A stretch of 64,000 nt of DNA from Ypsolopha sequella (GCA_934047225.1 CAKOHE010000029.1:186001-250000), one strand, 5' to 3'. Positions 31,071 to 44,500 are shown, counted from the first letter of the stretch. Numbers and translations are program-made. The notes: generated by a model not told the origin, from the letters alone.

Positions 31071-31524
31071 TGTGACAGATCGGACCTCATCTGTCCACGT
31101 CTCAATTCACAAATAAATGTTCTTATAATGGACAGGAAGATTGTTGTATGTAATCAATTAAATTACGTTTAAATAAATAAAGCAAATTGAAATCGATCGC
31201 GTCAAATTACTGATTTAAATAATAAATACAGTAAACTAAACCTCCGGCCAAGCAATCGGACCAATATTAAATAGATTAAAAACAAACTTTCAATTTCAAA
31301 CATGATGGTTTCCATTTATGCGTGAACCCTAGCAAGCTGTGAGTTATTACAATGTAGACGAGACGGCGGCACTGGCAGTTGCTGTATACACATCTCACTC
31401 GCTCTTATATCTGTAATAATTTTGTCTCTTTTGGTCGATTTCTTATTGGCGTCAAAAGGACGGCGAGGTTTTCATAGGAAAATGAATCTTGTAACAATAT
31501 GCATTAGGTTGACTCCAATAAGGT

Positions 31525-31587
31525 GAGAACGGAGAGAACGGTGAGAACGGAGAGAACGGAGAGAACGGTGAGAACGGAGAGAACGGA
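31525..31587 (+). repeat. 9-bp minisatellite, 7 units (GAGAACGGA/T)
   Basis: Seven perfect 9-mers, with A or T at the last position, ending 6 bp before the TATA box. The 3' LTR has ten units at 56923-57012. Confidence 0.92.
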
Positions 31588-31593
31588 ACCGAG

Positions 31594-31600
31594 TATATAA
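31594..31600 (+). promoter_or_regulatory. TATA box of giant element LTR
   Basis: GAGTATATAAGGTC directly follows the 9-bp array; the equivalent in the 3' LTR is at 57019-57025. Position and array suggest a core promoter with tandem activator sites, by inference. Confidence 0.55.
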
Positions 31601-34600
31601 GGTCATGGAAAAGCGGTTTGGGGATCAGATATTTTTATACCATCGTCGAAGTGCTGTCAAGAAGTCTCAAGGTGAAGTCCCAAGTTCAGAGTATTGTTAC
31701 GGGGGGGGTTTTCTTTGCTTCAATAGTAATTTTGTTTTCGGAACTTGCGATTAAAATACGGAATGTGTCAATCTATCTGTTCGTTTGATCACGGGGTCAT
31801 TTCGCGTTCGCGTTAGCTTTTAGGTGGCTGTATGCCCTTTTATCGTAAATAGATTCGGTTATGGTCAATAGTTTTTGACTTTTCCGACTCGGAGATTGAC
31901 ACAGACGCGTTTGAATTCGTATAGGGTGAACGAGGAACGAGCTAGATTCCGCGATGTGTAAAGGGTTCGATAATCGTCTTTTCAAGTTCCGAAATTAAAG
32001 TACGTACATACTTAAATAATGTAGTAGTGCATAGGTCGATTCAGGGGTTGATGGGGAGGGCAGGGAGTATGGTCTCTTCTTAGTATTGCCGGACGTGGAA
32101 ACGGGAAGATGTACCAGGGTGACAATGTGGCATAGGGCTAGTCGCTGGGATATCTTGAAGAGTCAGGCAGGGAGCTTACAGAGCGGATGTCGCACTGGAC
32201 TAAAGGCTCGGGTCACCTACTGGTGTGAACGACAGAGCCTAGTTTTAACCTCCTCTGGAGGGAGCAAGCGTCTGGGATGGCCTTGCGCCAGTTTTACATA
32301 CTGGAAACACATCCTCCATGAAAGGCGATGTTTATGGCAAAGCGTCAGTGCCGTGAAGAGGTTGCGATTTGTTCTAACCTTTGTCATCTGACTGAGCTGG
32401 TCATGGTCTCATATCTATATATTTATATATACACATGAACATATAGGCTATCCCAGCCAGCGGGGTGACGTCCTTTTTACCTACTGTATCACCCCCTGTC
32501 TGAGTAGGGCAAAGTTTTAGGGTGTTAGGCACACACAGGGGTTCCAACTTGCCCCGCGTCTTTCTGTCGATTAGTTGAGGGGTTGTATGGTGTTTGCTAG
32601 CACAATATACAACCACACACACGTTTAATTGTAAATGTGAGGTGACGGACCTCTAGCCTTGAAATCCACACATTTGAAAGCCTAGGAATACTTGATTTTA
32701 GGGCCAAACGTTAGGCAGGTAAATTCTAAAATAAAGTCTACTGTTAGGGTATTAATAATTTATTTTTGAGAAATTATACTTAGTGGGAGGTATCAGGTAA
32801 CCTTCATCATTGTTTAGGAAAAATAGGTCAGTAAATTTAGGTTGGTTTAGGTTATAAGGTTCCAAGTACATAGGGATCTCTGAAAATTATATTTTAGTGG
32901 TTCAGGAATAAGTGTTGTTTGTTGACTAGGTTCATTTTTATTATAGATGGTTTTATAAACCCACAGATCCCTAATTTTTAATACTAAAGCATAAGGCTTC
33001 GATATTGGCAATAAATATGAAATGATATCAGTATTGGAAAACATTTGAGTTTCACCACTTAGGGATCTCTAAATATGATGTGCTTACTTAGGTATTTCTT
33101 TTGACAAGTAAGGAGGCTTGAGTTTGGCACAAGAATATGCCTAAGTGATAGAGGAGGCATAAATAAATCTTGATTTTGAATTCAGATTGATTCTGGACTA
33201 TAAAAGGTCATAACTGTAGTACCTACCAAACCCTTCTTAAGGTCAGTTCTTAGTGAAACTAAGTTGAAATAATCTTAATTTATATTTATCAAGAAATATG
33301 AGCCTTTTACGAATCAAATCAAATAATCTGATTGTAGGAGTCCAAAAATAGAGTGTAGTGACATGACAGCATTGTTTTGTTAGTACTTACTATCCAGAAG
33401 AAAGTTCTTAGGTGAAATAAGAAATGGCTTTGATTTTAATACCCATTTGACTATTAAATTATTTACTTACTGTGGAAATAGCTCTGGGAGATTTTATTCA
33501 AGAAATAAGAATAATTTCAATCTTTATCAATATTCAATAAACTTAAAATACAAATGATGTATTTGTTTGCATAAAAGTTTTCCATTGTCTGGCAAACAAG
33601 GCCTTAACTATTACTATACACCAAATATGGGGTAGTAAAAGTTGTATCTTCGTCATTGGAAATAAATAAATACATCTATGGAACAAAAACTAAGTTCTAT
33701 TAGTATTATTATTACTACTTTACCTAGAGCAGGTTTCTCAATCAAAAGTACTTACTTATATTGAAATTATTCTATTCAGTAGTTATAAAATGGACTACAT
33801 AAATGGCTGTGATTTGTGAAGGATTGAAAGGAATTCTTACCCATCATTTACAATTATATAAAGATAAAACTACTAGTATAAAGTAGCTAGTTGCCTATTA
33901 AATTCATTTATATAAGGTAATTTATATTGGCTAATTTTCATGTAAGGGGTTCATTAAATGAAACCTATGTACACATGAATGAAGGTACGGTAATTAGGTA
34001 ACTGGTTTTGAGTCTGGTAATGGTATAAAAAGATGTCCATATGATGAATTGTGTCTTTGGTATGTTTAAGACACGTGCTGATGGATTCAACATCTTTTCT
34101 AATTTATTTTTAGTAAATTATGTTTATAATATGTTATAAAACATATACCTTAATTCAAAGAACTAAGTTTCATTTAAAACAAACAACCGTCTAACTTTGA
34201 TACTATGGTTTTGTTCGTACTATATTATGAACTTTACATCCCTAGTTTGGAAAGCCAATATTAATTACTGTACATTATATTTGCTGAGAAATGTCTAAAT
34301 GAGATTAAATAAAACACCAATTATCCTAAAATATATTCAACCAAATATTTTTCATAAATTACAGCTGTTATGTCACCTCAAAGTTCTTTCAACTTTAATT
34401 CCTCAGCTAGAGATCTCTCTTTAGCTATCTAACCTTCTCAAGACACTAAAAGTTAATAGTGCTAGGGACTAAAATTGTTTCTGAGAGCAATCATATATTG
34501 TACGTAAAAGACAGACAGATAAACACTCTTTATTTGGATTCATGCTCATATAGGTTTTGAAGTTTGAACTCTTAAATTAGTCTTTCAGTATAATGTGGAC

Positions 34601-34998
34601 TACTGATGAGAGCACAGCTCTTAAATATTATTTCAAGTTAATGTTTATTCATTCAATAAAGTGAAGTCTCCTGGCTAGAGCACAGCTCTTAAATTGCTTC
34701 AAGTTAACGTTTGTTTATGATTGATAATAGGTAGTTATTATTATAACGGAATACAACTTTTAATAAGGGTTTGTCTAGCTAACTTTATCTCTGAATCACT
34801 TTTAAAAAACTTGGGTTCTACTTAAGGCGCGACGTAAGGTTCTAAACTGACGATCACACTTTGGCCATATATCTGTTAAAATCATTTCTATTAAGCACCA
34901 AGCGTTAAGCTATGTAGGTTGTACGTGGGTTGTTATTGGGAGGATTCAACGGAGTTCAGTATGAGCAGTAGTGGGTTTTACAACAATACAATAGTACA

Positions 34999-37784
34999 AT
35001 ATGGTTAAGCCGTGACAAGGATAGGTATTTGGGCTTATTTCAAGTGATTTGGTGCTTATAGAAATGGTTTGATACAGTAATGTCACCCAGTTTTGGGTAC
35101 AATTTGTTGCTCGTGTAAATAGGAGAAGTGATTTAGAGATTTACTACTTTTTTAGGTAAATATGTTTAGTTATAGGTAGTACATAGTGTATTGTAAATTT
35201 AGTGCTATGGGGAAAGACAAAATAAACTTTAAACATTCACTTCTTTGGTAGAATAAAGTTGACTCTCGAGGATTGAATTGATTGCATCATTTGTCTTGAA
35301 CTTAGGGGGAAGTGCTGCTATGCAGTTTCCTTCTTGTTGGAGTTTAGTTTAGAAATAGCCTTGCACTCATCTCTGTGAGCCGTTGTGTGGTGTTATGGCA
35401 TTTACAGTAGATGGTAACAGATCACTTTTACATGAGAGTGTGGGGAGATTTTGTCCATCCATGTCCATTCAGAATATAGGTAGTGCTCCAACTTTATACA
35501 ATTCTTCAGAAATTATGTTGTAGAGAACTCCATAAGGCAAGTCCGGTGTCTCGCCCTTTTATCGACAGTGTGACTGACATCTGTAAGTAAATGAAAAGGT
35601 TTATGAAATGTTTGTTTATGGTGATGAAAGTTTGTATTTGTACGAACATAATTCAAGAATTTTAATGCTTATTGGCTCTTAGAAACAACGACTACTTATC
35701 GCATGAAAAGCTTCGTTTTCGTGTAATAATTAAGTGTAAATCTAATAATTTCGAAGTAGAATCCAACTGGAAATGTTTACGTATGAAAAAGCGGTACATA
35801 CCTTTCTTGTGAGATAATTTTGCGTCCGAGTTACAGTAGATATGCTCATGGATCATTTTTGGTGTCTTATAAGTGTAGGTAGCTTCTTTAGCGGTACATA
35901 GGTCCGTCATGGAATTTTATTTTATTTTTAAGCGTCCGTCACTGAGCAAATGGCGTTTTGTCAACTTTTGTCAGCTTCAGTTTTAATTTGTTTTGTTTGG
36001 TATGTAGAGTTTGTGACAGGTTAGCGACTTAGCAAGCCCTTTAAAGCGCTAGATATAGGAAAGCTGTTCATATCTAGCAAACATTTTCTACATAATTTTA
36101 TTTTACTTTAGGAGACATTTTAGTTTTATAAGTACATTTGTAAGGATTTATTTTTGTTGTATTTCATGTTATTTATAATATTATATAAAATTTATAATGT
36201 TATTTATAATATTTATGTTTCTGTATAAAGAGCTAAACCGAAATGTAGAATGTAACCATAGAGTATATTGATGGATGTAACCACAGGGTTCGTTCCGTTT
36301 TGGTGACAATGATCATTGTACGCTGGGTTTGCGTTTGGACGTGGGTAGAAATTATTTAAAAGCTGGATTTATTAAAAGGTTTATTGTATAATTAACAAAA
36401 ACAAATAAATAAATTAATTCAATTTGCACTTATGTCAGTTAAATTTAAATTATGAGAGAGTTAATGATTGTGTACCCCAACTTTATATTAATTTCAAATG
36501 TTTGATTGTTTAGACAGATAGCGTTTAAAGTAATACGCTACGCTAGTGAGCGTACTAGAGGATCGTAATGCTTAAAAGGAATGGGGGAAGTAAGAAAATT
36601 AGCGGAGTAAGTTGAATCAGTGTGTAAGTAAAACTTAGTAACATTGTTCGCTGTGTTGATGTGTCACATGGGTTTCTGTAAAATTATTTGTCATATTCCT
36701 AGTTCTTAGATAGAAACACAAAATAAGAAGATACAGTACCTACCCGTTTCATGTGTGTGATCCTGCAAAACCTAGTACATACAATAAAACCGACCTGTTT
36801 TATGCGCTTGTCTCGTTTGCACCACTGTCAAAACTCGTCGCTTTATCTCTGTCTTTCGCCGCCGGTGTTTTGATCAAGCAACAAGCTCGATATTCAGTTG
36901 ACGATATAAGAATGACAAGAGTGTAGTATATCTCTTCTTTATGTCGATGGTTGTAGTATGGAGTTGAGTTATTATTAAATACTTAGGTATCTACAGTTGT
37001 TTATTTACGTTTATTTTCCATTAAATACTAGCAGTACCATCTGGTGCATAAACTATCGGGTCGTCAGAAATTAGGTTACCTTCGTATTGACGAACAAGCG
37101 TAACGAGGAGTTACTGAATTAGATTGATAGATGGCGTTAGTTCAGTCTGGTAATAATGCGGTCGTACAATAAGTTTCATGACGAGATTAAAATGTTTCAA
37201 ATTCCTTTTTAGCAAATTATTGTATTCATTTGTTCTTATTACTACAGATTTATGTTAGGTTTGCAAGTAAAGTCATTGCGAGATTTGCTACTTGCCAAAC
37301 AGTTAAGTTTAAACAAACTTTATTTATGGTTTCATTTGCGCTGAAATAAATTACATAATATTCAAGTATAATTTACTTTACTTTAATGTTTAGAAAAATT
37401 TGATGTCGGGAGATAGTAGAGGGGAGGAGGGTGACTGTCAAATGTCGAATTTCAATATAACAAGAGAATTATATTTATGATGGAGGTTATTTATTTACAC
37501 TACATATCTTATCTTATCTGTTGATTTAGAATTCTGGATAAACCATGGTGAGAACCACATGGTATTTAGTTCAGTAGGTATCTAGTGCAAATGTTGATGT
37601 GTGAGTTACAAATAGACAACGTGTAAAATATAGACGACGCTATCTATAATTGATTGGAAATTAATTGTACGTAATATACATATTAGTGTGTGATATGTCT
37701 ATATAATGTATTTATATGTTTTATGATTAATTATCGATTCGCATTCGGCAGGGTTCCGTGCGCGAGGTTTAGATGTATTGTCTT
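34999..37784 (+). other. Giant element interior, part 1 (non-coding)
   Basis: A primer-site candidate TGGTTAAGCCGTGACAAG starts at 35002, three bases after the LTR; I could not match it to a known tRNA 3' end. The remaining 2.7 kb is AT-rich with scattered stops in all frames and no recognised motif. Confidence 0.6.
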
Positions 37785-38827
37785 TAGAGTTTTGACCCGG
37801 GAATTCTCGTCCCGGGATTTCCCGGGAATTTGACTTTTCTCGATCTCGAGAAATTCAGCTCGAGAAAAGTCGAGACAGCGAGACATTATGATTTTACAAT
37901 GAAGCTATAAAAAATACCTAGATATCGGCAATTTGATGATCCAGAAGTCGTCCAAGTTAGCGTAAGCCAGTCAGAACCCGACAACTTTGAAACTCAGTTA
38001 GAGAATGCTATCAAAGGTATTTTGAGCAATGAAGAGTCAGCCACCGTAGCGCTCTCAAAATCAATCGTAAAAAAAGAGTTTTTACTATTTGAAAAATCTG
38101 GCAAAAGGTCCCCAAATTTGGAAACCTTATACAAAGCATTACTTTCAGTCAAGCCAACTTCAACTGAAAATGAACGAGTCTTTTCAATGGGTGGAAATGT
38201 GGTCACTAAAATACGGAGCCGGCTATCAGATAAGACCATTAATGCTATAGTTTTTCTAAAGGCATATTTTATTAGAAGTAAGTAGTTGCTGAAAATAAAA
38301 AAAAAGGTTTTGTAATTAATCACTTTAAAACCTAAATAGATCATAAAAAAAATATTGATCAGATTTGTATTAAATTTGTTGTATTTTGTTCAAAAATATA
38401 TTTGATTATTTTTGTTTTTGTTGTTGGAGAGAGATAAGTTCCCACTTATCTAACTATTTATTTTAGTTCATAAAGAAGTTATGTGAATTGTTTTTAGAGA
38501 TTTTTAATTGTTTGTTTGAGACAGAAGGTTTCATTATTATTTTATTTCTTATAATATTTAATTGGTTAAAAATAACTGTTTTTAATAATGTAAGTAAAGT
38601 TTTTTTAACATTAAAAAATATCTGTTTTTATCGAAGTAATTTAAGAGACTTGGTTGGTTTTTGTTCCTTTTAGTAAAAAAAAATGTACATTACCGGCATT
38701 TTTATTTATTAAACTAAAGTAAAGTAGTAAATACAAATTTCTCGATTTCCCGGGACGACCCGAGAAATCGAGGTCGAGAATTCTCGAGACCCGAGAAATA
38801 AAAAACCTCGAGAAATCATAATCCCTA
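37785..38827 (+). mobile_element. Non-autonomous hAT transposon
   Basis: 1043 bp flanked by an exact 8-bp duplication ATTGTCTT (37777-37784, 38828-38835). The ends read TAGAGTTTTGACCCGGG and ...AATCATAATCCCTA. Subterminal regions on both sides are packed with CCCGGGA and CTCGAGAA blocks. It retains the transposase C-terminus only. Confidence 0.88.
37909..38285 (+). pseudogene. hAT transposase C-terminal (dimerisation) domain
   Basis: The open frame follows a TAA near 37908: IPRYRQFDDPEVVQVSVSQS, then KEFLLFEKSGKRSPNLETLY, KALLSVKPTSTENERVFSMG and TKIRSRLSDKTINAIVFLKA. The last two blocks are the hAT dimerisation motif (PTS-x-x-ER-x-FS, then KIRSRLS). The N-terminal DNA-binding and catalytic parts are deleted. 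Confidence 0.88.
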
Positions 38828-39827
38828 ATTGTCTTGCTTTGTAAGCGTAGACCACCTCCTTCTTTAGGCAGTTTTGGGGATCCTTTGTGAAAACATAAGT
38901 AGATGCATGGGTTCCGACGATTGGTTCTCCAACGTAAAGTTGACAGTTACATGGGTAAATAAACTAAAGCTGTCTTATTTAAATAATAGTTTTCATTTTG
39001 GTTATTCTCAAAGTAAATATAAAGGTGTTGTCTGTACAAACAGGTATTTGACATTTTGTACAGCATGAGTGTATTGTATATATATTTGAGATTGGGCAGG
39101 AGTAAGTTGAGTAGGTTTTCATATCACGTTTTGAAAAGGATTTACAATTAATATTATTTCAGTACCAAAGAAGCAATTATGGAAAATAGTATTTATTTTA
39201 GTTAGTAACGGATAGGGGAAGATTAAATATAGTAGGTTTAGTAGTTAAAAAAAAAAAATATTTTAATTTAATTAATGTACTATTGATGTGATCATACACA
39301 AAGTAAATACCTACCTATAATGTTTGGACTTTGGATTTTACAAATAATAGATACGGGATGAAGAATGAATTGGTAATGGGTAATAGAATCAGGGTTCTGT
39401 ATGTAAAGTCTCATTTTCAATTAGAGGGTCCAGTATGAAAAGTAATAAGTGATTATAAATCAAATAAGAATCTAAAGTGTAAATTTAGAATGGGAATAAG
39501 CTATTAGTAGAAAATTGGGCGTCAACCGATTAAGAGGTTTTGCTGATTTATTGATGGTCTAAAATAATGAATTCTGATAAAAATTAAAAAATATATATAA
39601 TGTTAGGTGAGATACGTAAGTACGTTGTTTCAAGTAGAAAATAAATAATACTGTCAAAACTTCATTTTATTAAGGGGAAGTAATCTTTCAAACGTAAAAG
39701 AGAGAGGAGTAAATTAGTAGTATGACAAGGGATATGTTAGTAGTACTATAGAAAAGGTTATAGATTGCGTGTTGGTGTATTTATAGTTTTGGACTTGAAC
39801 TTCAGGGTTGTGTATTCAATTGCATTG

Positions 39828-39890
39828 TGGCAGAGTGGTTGAATGTTCACATAGGAAGTCGGAAGCCGGGAGTTCGAGAATCTAATGACG
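39828..39890 (+). other. tRNA-like (SINE head or PBS-derived) sequence
   Basis: GTGGCAGAGTGGTTGAATG matches a Leu/Ser-type A box, and GCCGGGAGTTCGAGAATC resembles a B box about 35 bases on. There is no full cloverleaf, so it is a decayed tRNA-derived element rather than a tRNA gene. Confidence 0.4.
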
Positions 39891-41079
39891 CTTACATATT
39901 CCGAATTAATCTTTTGTGTTTTATACTGTCTTCTTATTCGTATAGGTTGTTTTATTTATGTCAATGTTATGTTGGTAATAAGTTATTCCTTATTAATGTT
40001 TGGTATGATAGCTTTTATTTTACATTTAATTTCACAAGCGGATAAATGCATGACGTCAATATTTATTTACTAAGTTTGAGCTGTACATGCAACCAGTGTC
40101 TATGTACTATTAAACTTTTATAAGGCTGAGGGTCCAATTAAATTATATCTATCTTGTAAACGAAATATAACTGAACAACCTACATTTTAGATTAAGTACA
40201 TAGCTAGAACTAAGCGGTTGCACAATTTAAAGGTTTAGTCAATGAAAGTAGGGTTTCCTGATGATATCTACTGAAATCAATAGATTGCTATTTTAAAACA
40301 ATTATTACTGCTGTTAGTAAAGACTAGAATAACTTAAAAATATTCTAAATTATTTAGCAATTGTCTGGTTATAATTCGTAGGGGTGTCAATATTAATTCT
40401 AGTATTATACTATTTTTGTTTACTTACAGGGAAAGAATACCTTCGGTTATTGATATCAGACAGAATTTGATAATTAAATGAAAAAAAAACTGTTAATGAC
40501 TTTCATTGGTAGTTAGATTTTTACTTTAAGGAATGAAATAAAATCTATTTAATTAGAAAAATCTTGTTTTATTTAATGAAATATTTAATGACAAATGAAG
40601 AAGGAAGTAGACCGTACGCCACTGATGAAATTTTATATTTTACAGGTAGATGAGGAAGAACTTACTTATTAAGTACAAAGGAAAGTAAGATTGGGGGGAA
40701 GTAGAGAAGAAAATTAAAAATTTATGAAATTTAATATGTTGACTGTGTAAATGCTTTGTCAATTGATAGTAAATTAAAATAAAAAAGAAAAAGGATACAA
40801 GATCGTATTTTACTAAATGAATTTATTAAGAAGAAATGAATTGTTAAAATATTCGGAAGTTTATTAAAAGCAGTTTATTCCAATTCATCGTTGTCTTATT
40901 GAAAAAAAAAATTATAGAAATTAATTTGGGTTTTATTTTAGTTAGTGGTAGTTAGTTATGTTATAAGTTAGTTTATAAGTTAGCTCAAAAGGTATTAGCT
41001 TAAGAGGTATTAAAAGATAATAATTTTAAATAAGAGGTACTTAAATCATTTAGATTTGTCCATATTTGTTGAGCTGATG

Positions 41080-41768
41080 GTTCGTTAGAGAAAGTGTTAG
41101 AGAGAATGAGGAAGGAAGTTTGTTGTCGGTGGAAGATATAGAAAGATACGACCATGACAATTAACTTTGTCTTTGGCAAAGAAAAGGGCTCTAGCGAGAC
41201 AACAGTTTCGGGAATGTGGACTCATGTTTATTGTTGTGTTATCCTGGAGACATTACACTACACAACAAACTATTTAGTTGAAAAGGAGTTAGGTTAGAGT
41301 CATCTTGACTAATCAGCAGTATAAACTGCGATTCTAAATAGTTTCACTACACACGCAGCTAATGCATATTTCCTCGGCAACTATACATTCTCCGAATGGT
41401 TGATTAGAATTTAACATTGGAAGAGATTCTAGACTGGGGAATTGGTTATTTGGGTACTTATCCTAAGAGCTATTAAAGTGATCTCGATTCAAGAAAGAGA
41501 CACAAAGGCGCATCTATTGTTCAAATTGAAAAAATAGAATTTGGCTAGAAGGTCGTTGTGTTACCACTAGGGTAGAGTTAATTCACAACTAACTTCTTTG
41601 AAGGATTGAGATCTCCTTGTTTGATGGATATTTATTTGTAATTAATAAACCTATAGATTAGAATTTCAACTGATTTAATTTTTGATTAACCGTTTGGTAT
41701 AAAAATTACACCACACATATTCATTCTGGGAGGAACATGATAATAAATACCGAATTTATTTAGATATG
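41080..41768 (+). repeat. Interior duplication, copy 1
   Basis: Shares long blocks in the same order with 55690-56372: CACGCAGCTAATGC, ATACATTCTCCGAAT, AGAGATTC, GCTATTAAAGTGATCT, AAATTGAAAAAATAGAATTTGGCTAGAA and GATCTCCTTGTTTGA. By eye they are 75-80 percent alike, so the duplication predates the latest transposition. Confidence 0.75.
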
Positions 41769-42173
41769 GTTATTCTTTATGTAATTGTGAATGGGCATAT
41801 TTGCCAATGTTGACAATTGGCGTATATGACACTTTATGTGTCTAGCACTCTGCGTAATTAACTTTGTGTAGATATGCACTCATGAATATAAGCGTAGTTG
41901 AAAATCAGCGAATACTTGCATTTTGGAGTTTAAAAGGGCTTTGCGTATATTTAAAATAAGTTATGTTTTATTTTTTTTGTTATTCTTTATATAATTGTGA
42001 ATGGACATATTTGCCAATGTTGACATTTGGCGTATATGACAATTTATGTGTCTAGCACTCTGCGTAATTAACTTTGTGTAGATATGCATTCATGAGTGTA
42101 AGCGTAGTTGAAAATCAGCGAATGCTTGCATTTTGGCGTTTAAAAGGGCTTTGCGTAAATTTAAAATAAGTTA
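41768..42173 (+). repeat. Two tandem units of about 200 bp
   Basis: TATTTGCCAATGTTGACA, GTGTCTAGCACTCTGCG and GTTGAAAATCAGCGAAT recur with the second unit starting near 41982. The copies differ at a few percent of sites. Confidence 0.85.
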
Positions 42174-42230
42174 TACTTTAAGTTAGTTTTAAAAGGTATA
42201 TAAAGGTAATGTTAAAAAGGTAAAGGTGGT

Positions 42231-42425
42231 TTGGCAGGTTGGGGTGTTAACTGAGTGAAACACAGGTTAGCGGTTAATAGTCCGATATAATCTAGTGGCT
42301 ACAACCACGTAAGAAAACACGTCAATACTACACAATGCCGGGAAGAGAACTGGCGTGGCTACGTGCCTTGCCATAAGTCGTGCGCAATTACTTATTGCTA
42401 CAATCAGCAATTTCATGACTCCACA
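42231..42425 (-). repeat. Gypsy A 3' LTR
   Basis: 195 bp, TTGGCAGGTTGGGG to ATGACTCCACA on plus; on the element's own strand it opens TGTGGAGTCATG. Same as 55376-55570. A short purine tract (AGAAAGGGATG on minus) precedes it. Confidence 0.9.
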
Positions 42426-43209
42426 GTACATCCCTTTCTACAAAAAAAAATTTTTCAAAATAAAATTTTTAACAAACTAAAAACATCTTTCATTGATTGT
42501 ACCTAAATGTTTCAAAACATACTACACTGATTGTACTCTGATACACTGTTGCAATAATAACATAATCTGACTCGACATTTAAACAATTGTAAACACAAAG
42601 CAAGCTCGTAACATGAAACTGCCTACTGGCTGACGCAATTCTTATCTTGCTGTAATGAAAATAAATTTCAATGAAATAAAATTTCAACATTGTGCAGTAC
42701 CATAATGTAAAGACTATTTTATAATGTAAAATTACACAAGATTCTTTAAGAAAACAATACAAAAAAAATGAATATAAAACTGAAAAACTCTTTAACACTA
42801 ACTTCTGTAGAAATTACTCTGAAATTGAATACCAAATTAACAGATAACAATTGAATATCGAAACAGTAAAATAACATAATAACGGTGTTATAATATCAAA
42901 AATAGTGCTATAATGGAAAAATTTCAATTTGTTCAACTACACAATTCATAACTGGACTTTACACAGTATAATAATGTGAAAAAAAAAATGCTATTATAAA
43001 AAACTTTAAACAATTTATAGAGGAAAAATACAAACACAAAACTGTTACATAACACAAAAAATACATTTCCTGACATCTATCCGAATCCTAAACATTTTAT
43101 AACTTTTTGGTGATCAATCCAAAAGCTAGAAAAATATCTAGTATACCAATAGTATATCTTTACGTCATGTAAGCGAAAATTCATGACTTTTTAACTTACA
43201 TGCTTTATA
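42426..43209 (-). other. Gypsy A 3' untranslated region, distal part
   Basis: AT-rich sequence between Gypsy A's 3' LTR and the Gypsy B insertion. One 102-codon open frame (42490-42798) is hydrophobic and low in complexity, with no motif; I do not count it as a gene. Its proximal continuation lies at 49739-50455, also without a supported gene. Confidence 0.6.
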
Positions 43210-43214
43210 GTTAC

Positions 43215-43420
43215 TGTTGTATCCTTTATAACACAGCAAAAGTAAGATGCCCAAGGATGGTGCTAAATAATTAATAGCACTTGGGTATGCTTCACAACTA
43301 TTTATTTAATATTTTATAAATAAGACATCTGTCTGACACCAGCGCTGAATACCCAGGGGCGAGAGGGGAACATCGTTGCCATATATAGAATAATTACCAC
43401 AAAGGCGTAATGTTGCCACA
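43215..43420 (-). repeat. Gypsy B 3' LTR
   Basis: 206 bp, TGTTGTATCCTTTATAACAC to GTAATGTTGCCACA on plus, equal to 49528-49733 in my comparison. Confidence 0.92.
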
Positions 43421-43528
43421 CTCTCCCCTGTTACAATTTAAAACAATAAAGTTGATTTTATTTTATTTTCTTACATAAGATACTTAAACTAACTAAATTA
43501 AACTTATCCTAAACAATATATATATTTT

Positions 43529-44500
43529 TTATTCAGATCTATGGGTTCTGATTAATTGGTTTGCATGCCTCTTCCAGACTTGCCCATCTACTTTGACTCG
43601 ATAAGTAACACCTTCTGTTAAGACTTCGGTTATAATTCCCAGAGACCAGTTTTTACCATTTTTCCTAAAATCTTTAGCCATGACTTCTTCCCCAACATTA
43701 AAAGAGCATAACCTAGAACCTTTATGGTGTTTTCTTTGTTTTTCTTGCTCTATTGCAATTTTTGAGGTAATTGGTTGAGGTCTTAAGAGAGAGAACCTGG
43801 TACGCATCTCTCTACCCAGAAGTAGTTTAGCAGGGCTCATACCGGTAGTTTTATGTGGGCTACATCTATAATCAAATAAAAATAGATCTAAGGCCTTTGT
43901 TATACTAACACCTCCCTGCATGATTTTCTTTACATGAGATTTGAAAGTTTCAACAAATCGTTCCGCAGCTCCATTCGTGGCCGGGTAATGGGGAGCTGTG
44001 AAACTCTGACGAACTCCTGTGGATATGCAAAATTCTCTGAATTCGAAGCTAGTAAAAGCTGATCCGTTGTCGGTGACTAAGTGAAGTGGGAAACCAAAAC
44101 GAATGTATAGATTATGAAAAATAGAAATTGTTTTAGCAGACGTTGTACTATTCATTAAAAATGCCTCTGGCCATTTTGAGTAGGCATCTATAATCACAAT
44201 GAACATTTTACCATAAAAGGGTCCAAGGAAATCGGCATGTAATCTTTCCCAAACATTAGATGGTTGATTCCATGTGTGCAGGGGTATTTGTGGTGGGTTT
44301 TTGCGGTTTTGTAGGCAAATTATGCAATTGTTTATGAGATCTAAAATGTCACTATCTACATTAGGCCACCAGAAATATGACCTGCTAATTTCTTTCATGC
44401 GTGTTGCTCCAAAATGACTCGCATGTAAATCCTTAAGAACTGATTTCCTTAAGGATCCTGGAATCACCACACGATATCCCCATAAAATGCAATCTCTATC
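43529..44500 (-). pseudogene. Gypsy B integrase
   Basis: After the insertion, frame RDCILWGYRVVIPGSLRKS leads to the zinc domain (DLHASHFGATRMKEISRSYF, CIICLQNRKNPPQ). The core follows with HADFLGPFYGKMFIVIIDAY, VTDNGSAFTS and PATNGAAERFVETF, giving the D, D and E catalytic residues. It ends with a C-terminal domain (VGEEVMAKDFRKNGKNWSLG) and stops at 43529. It integrates element DNA. It is cut from the rest of pol by element B. Confidence 0.88.

Larger units (their letters stand above)
31071..34998 (+). repeat. Giant element 5' LTR (3.93 kb)
   Basis: Matches 56469-60423. The offset is 25,398 before the minisatellite and stays at 25,425 after it through the end, so there is no net length change outside the array. 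I saw no substitutions in the stretches compared. It contains a promoter near 31.6 kb, so most of the LTR (about 3.4 kb) lies downstream of the likely start site, an unusual proportion. Short open frames (for example 32086-32391) look incidental. Confidence 0.9.
38836..42225 (+). other. Giant element interior, part 2 (non-coding)
   Basis: No gene recognised. It holds a tRNA-like sequence (39828-39890), AAAGGTA-rich stretches, a region repeated at 55.6-56.4 kb, and a tandem duplication at 41768-42173. Confidence 0.6.

Noticed and set aside
31500..31590. GAGAACGG repeats as a possible CRISPR array
   Set aside because: Units are contiguous 9-mers without spacers, in an insect LTR.
32086..32391. 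101-codon frame found identically at 57511-57816, apparently conserved
   Set aside because: The identity only reflects that both lie in matching LTR copies; composition and lack of motifs do not support a gene.
42490..42798. 102-codon frame in the Gypsy A 3' region as an envelope gene
   Set aside because: Short, low complexity, no signal peptide, cleavage site or fusion features.
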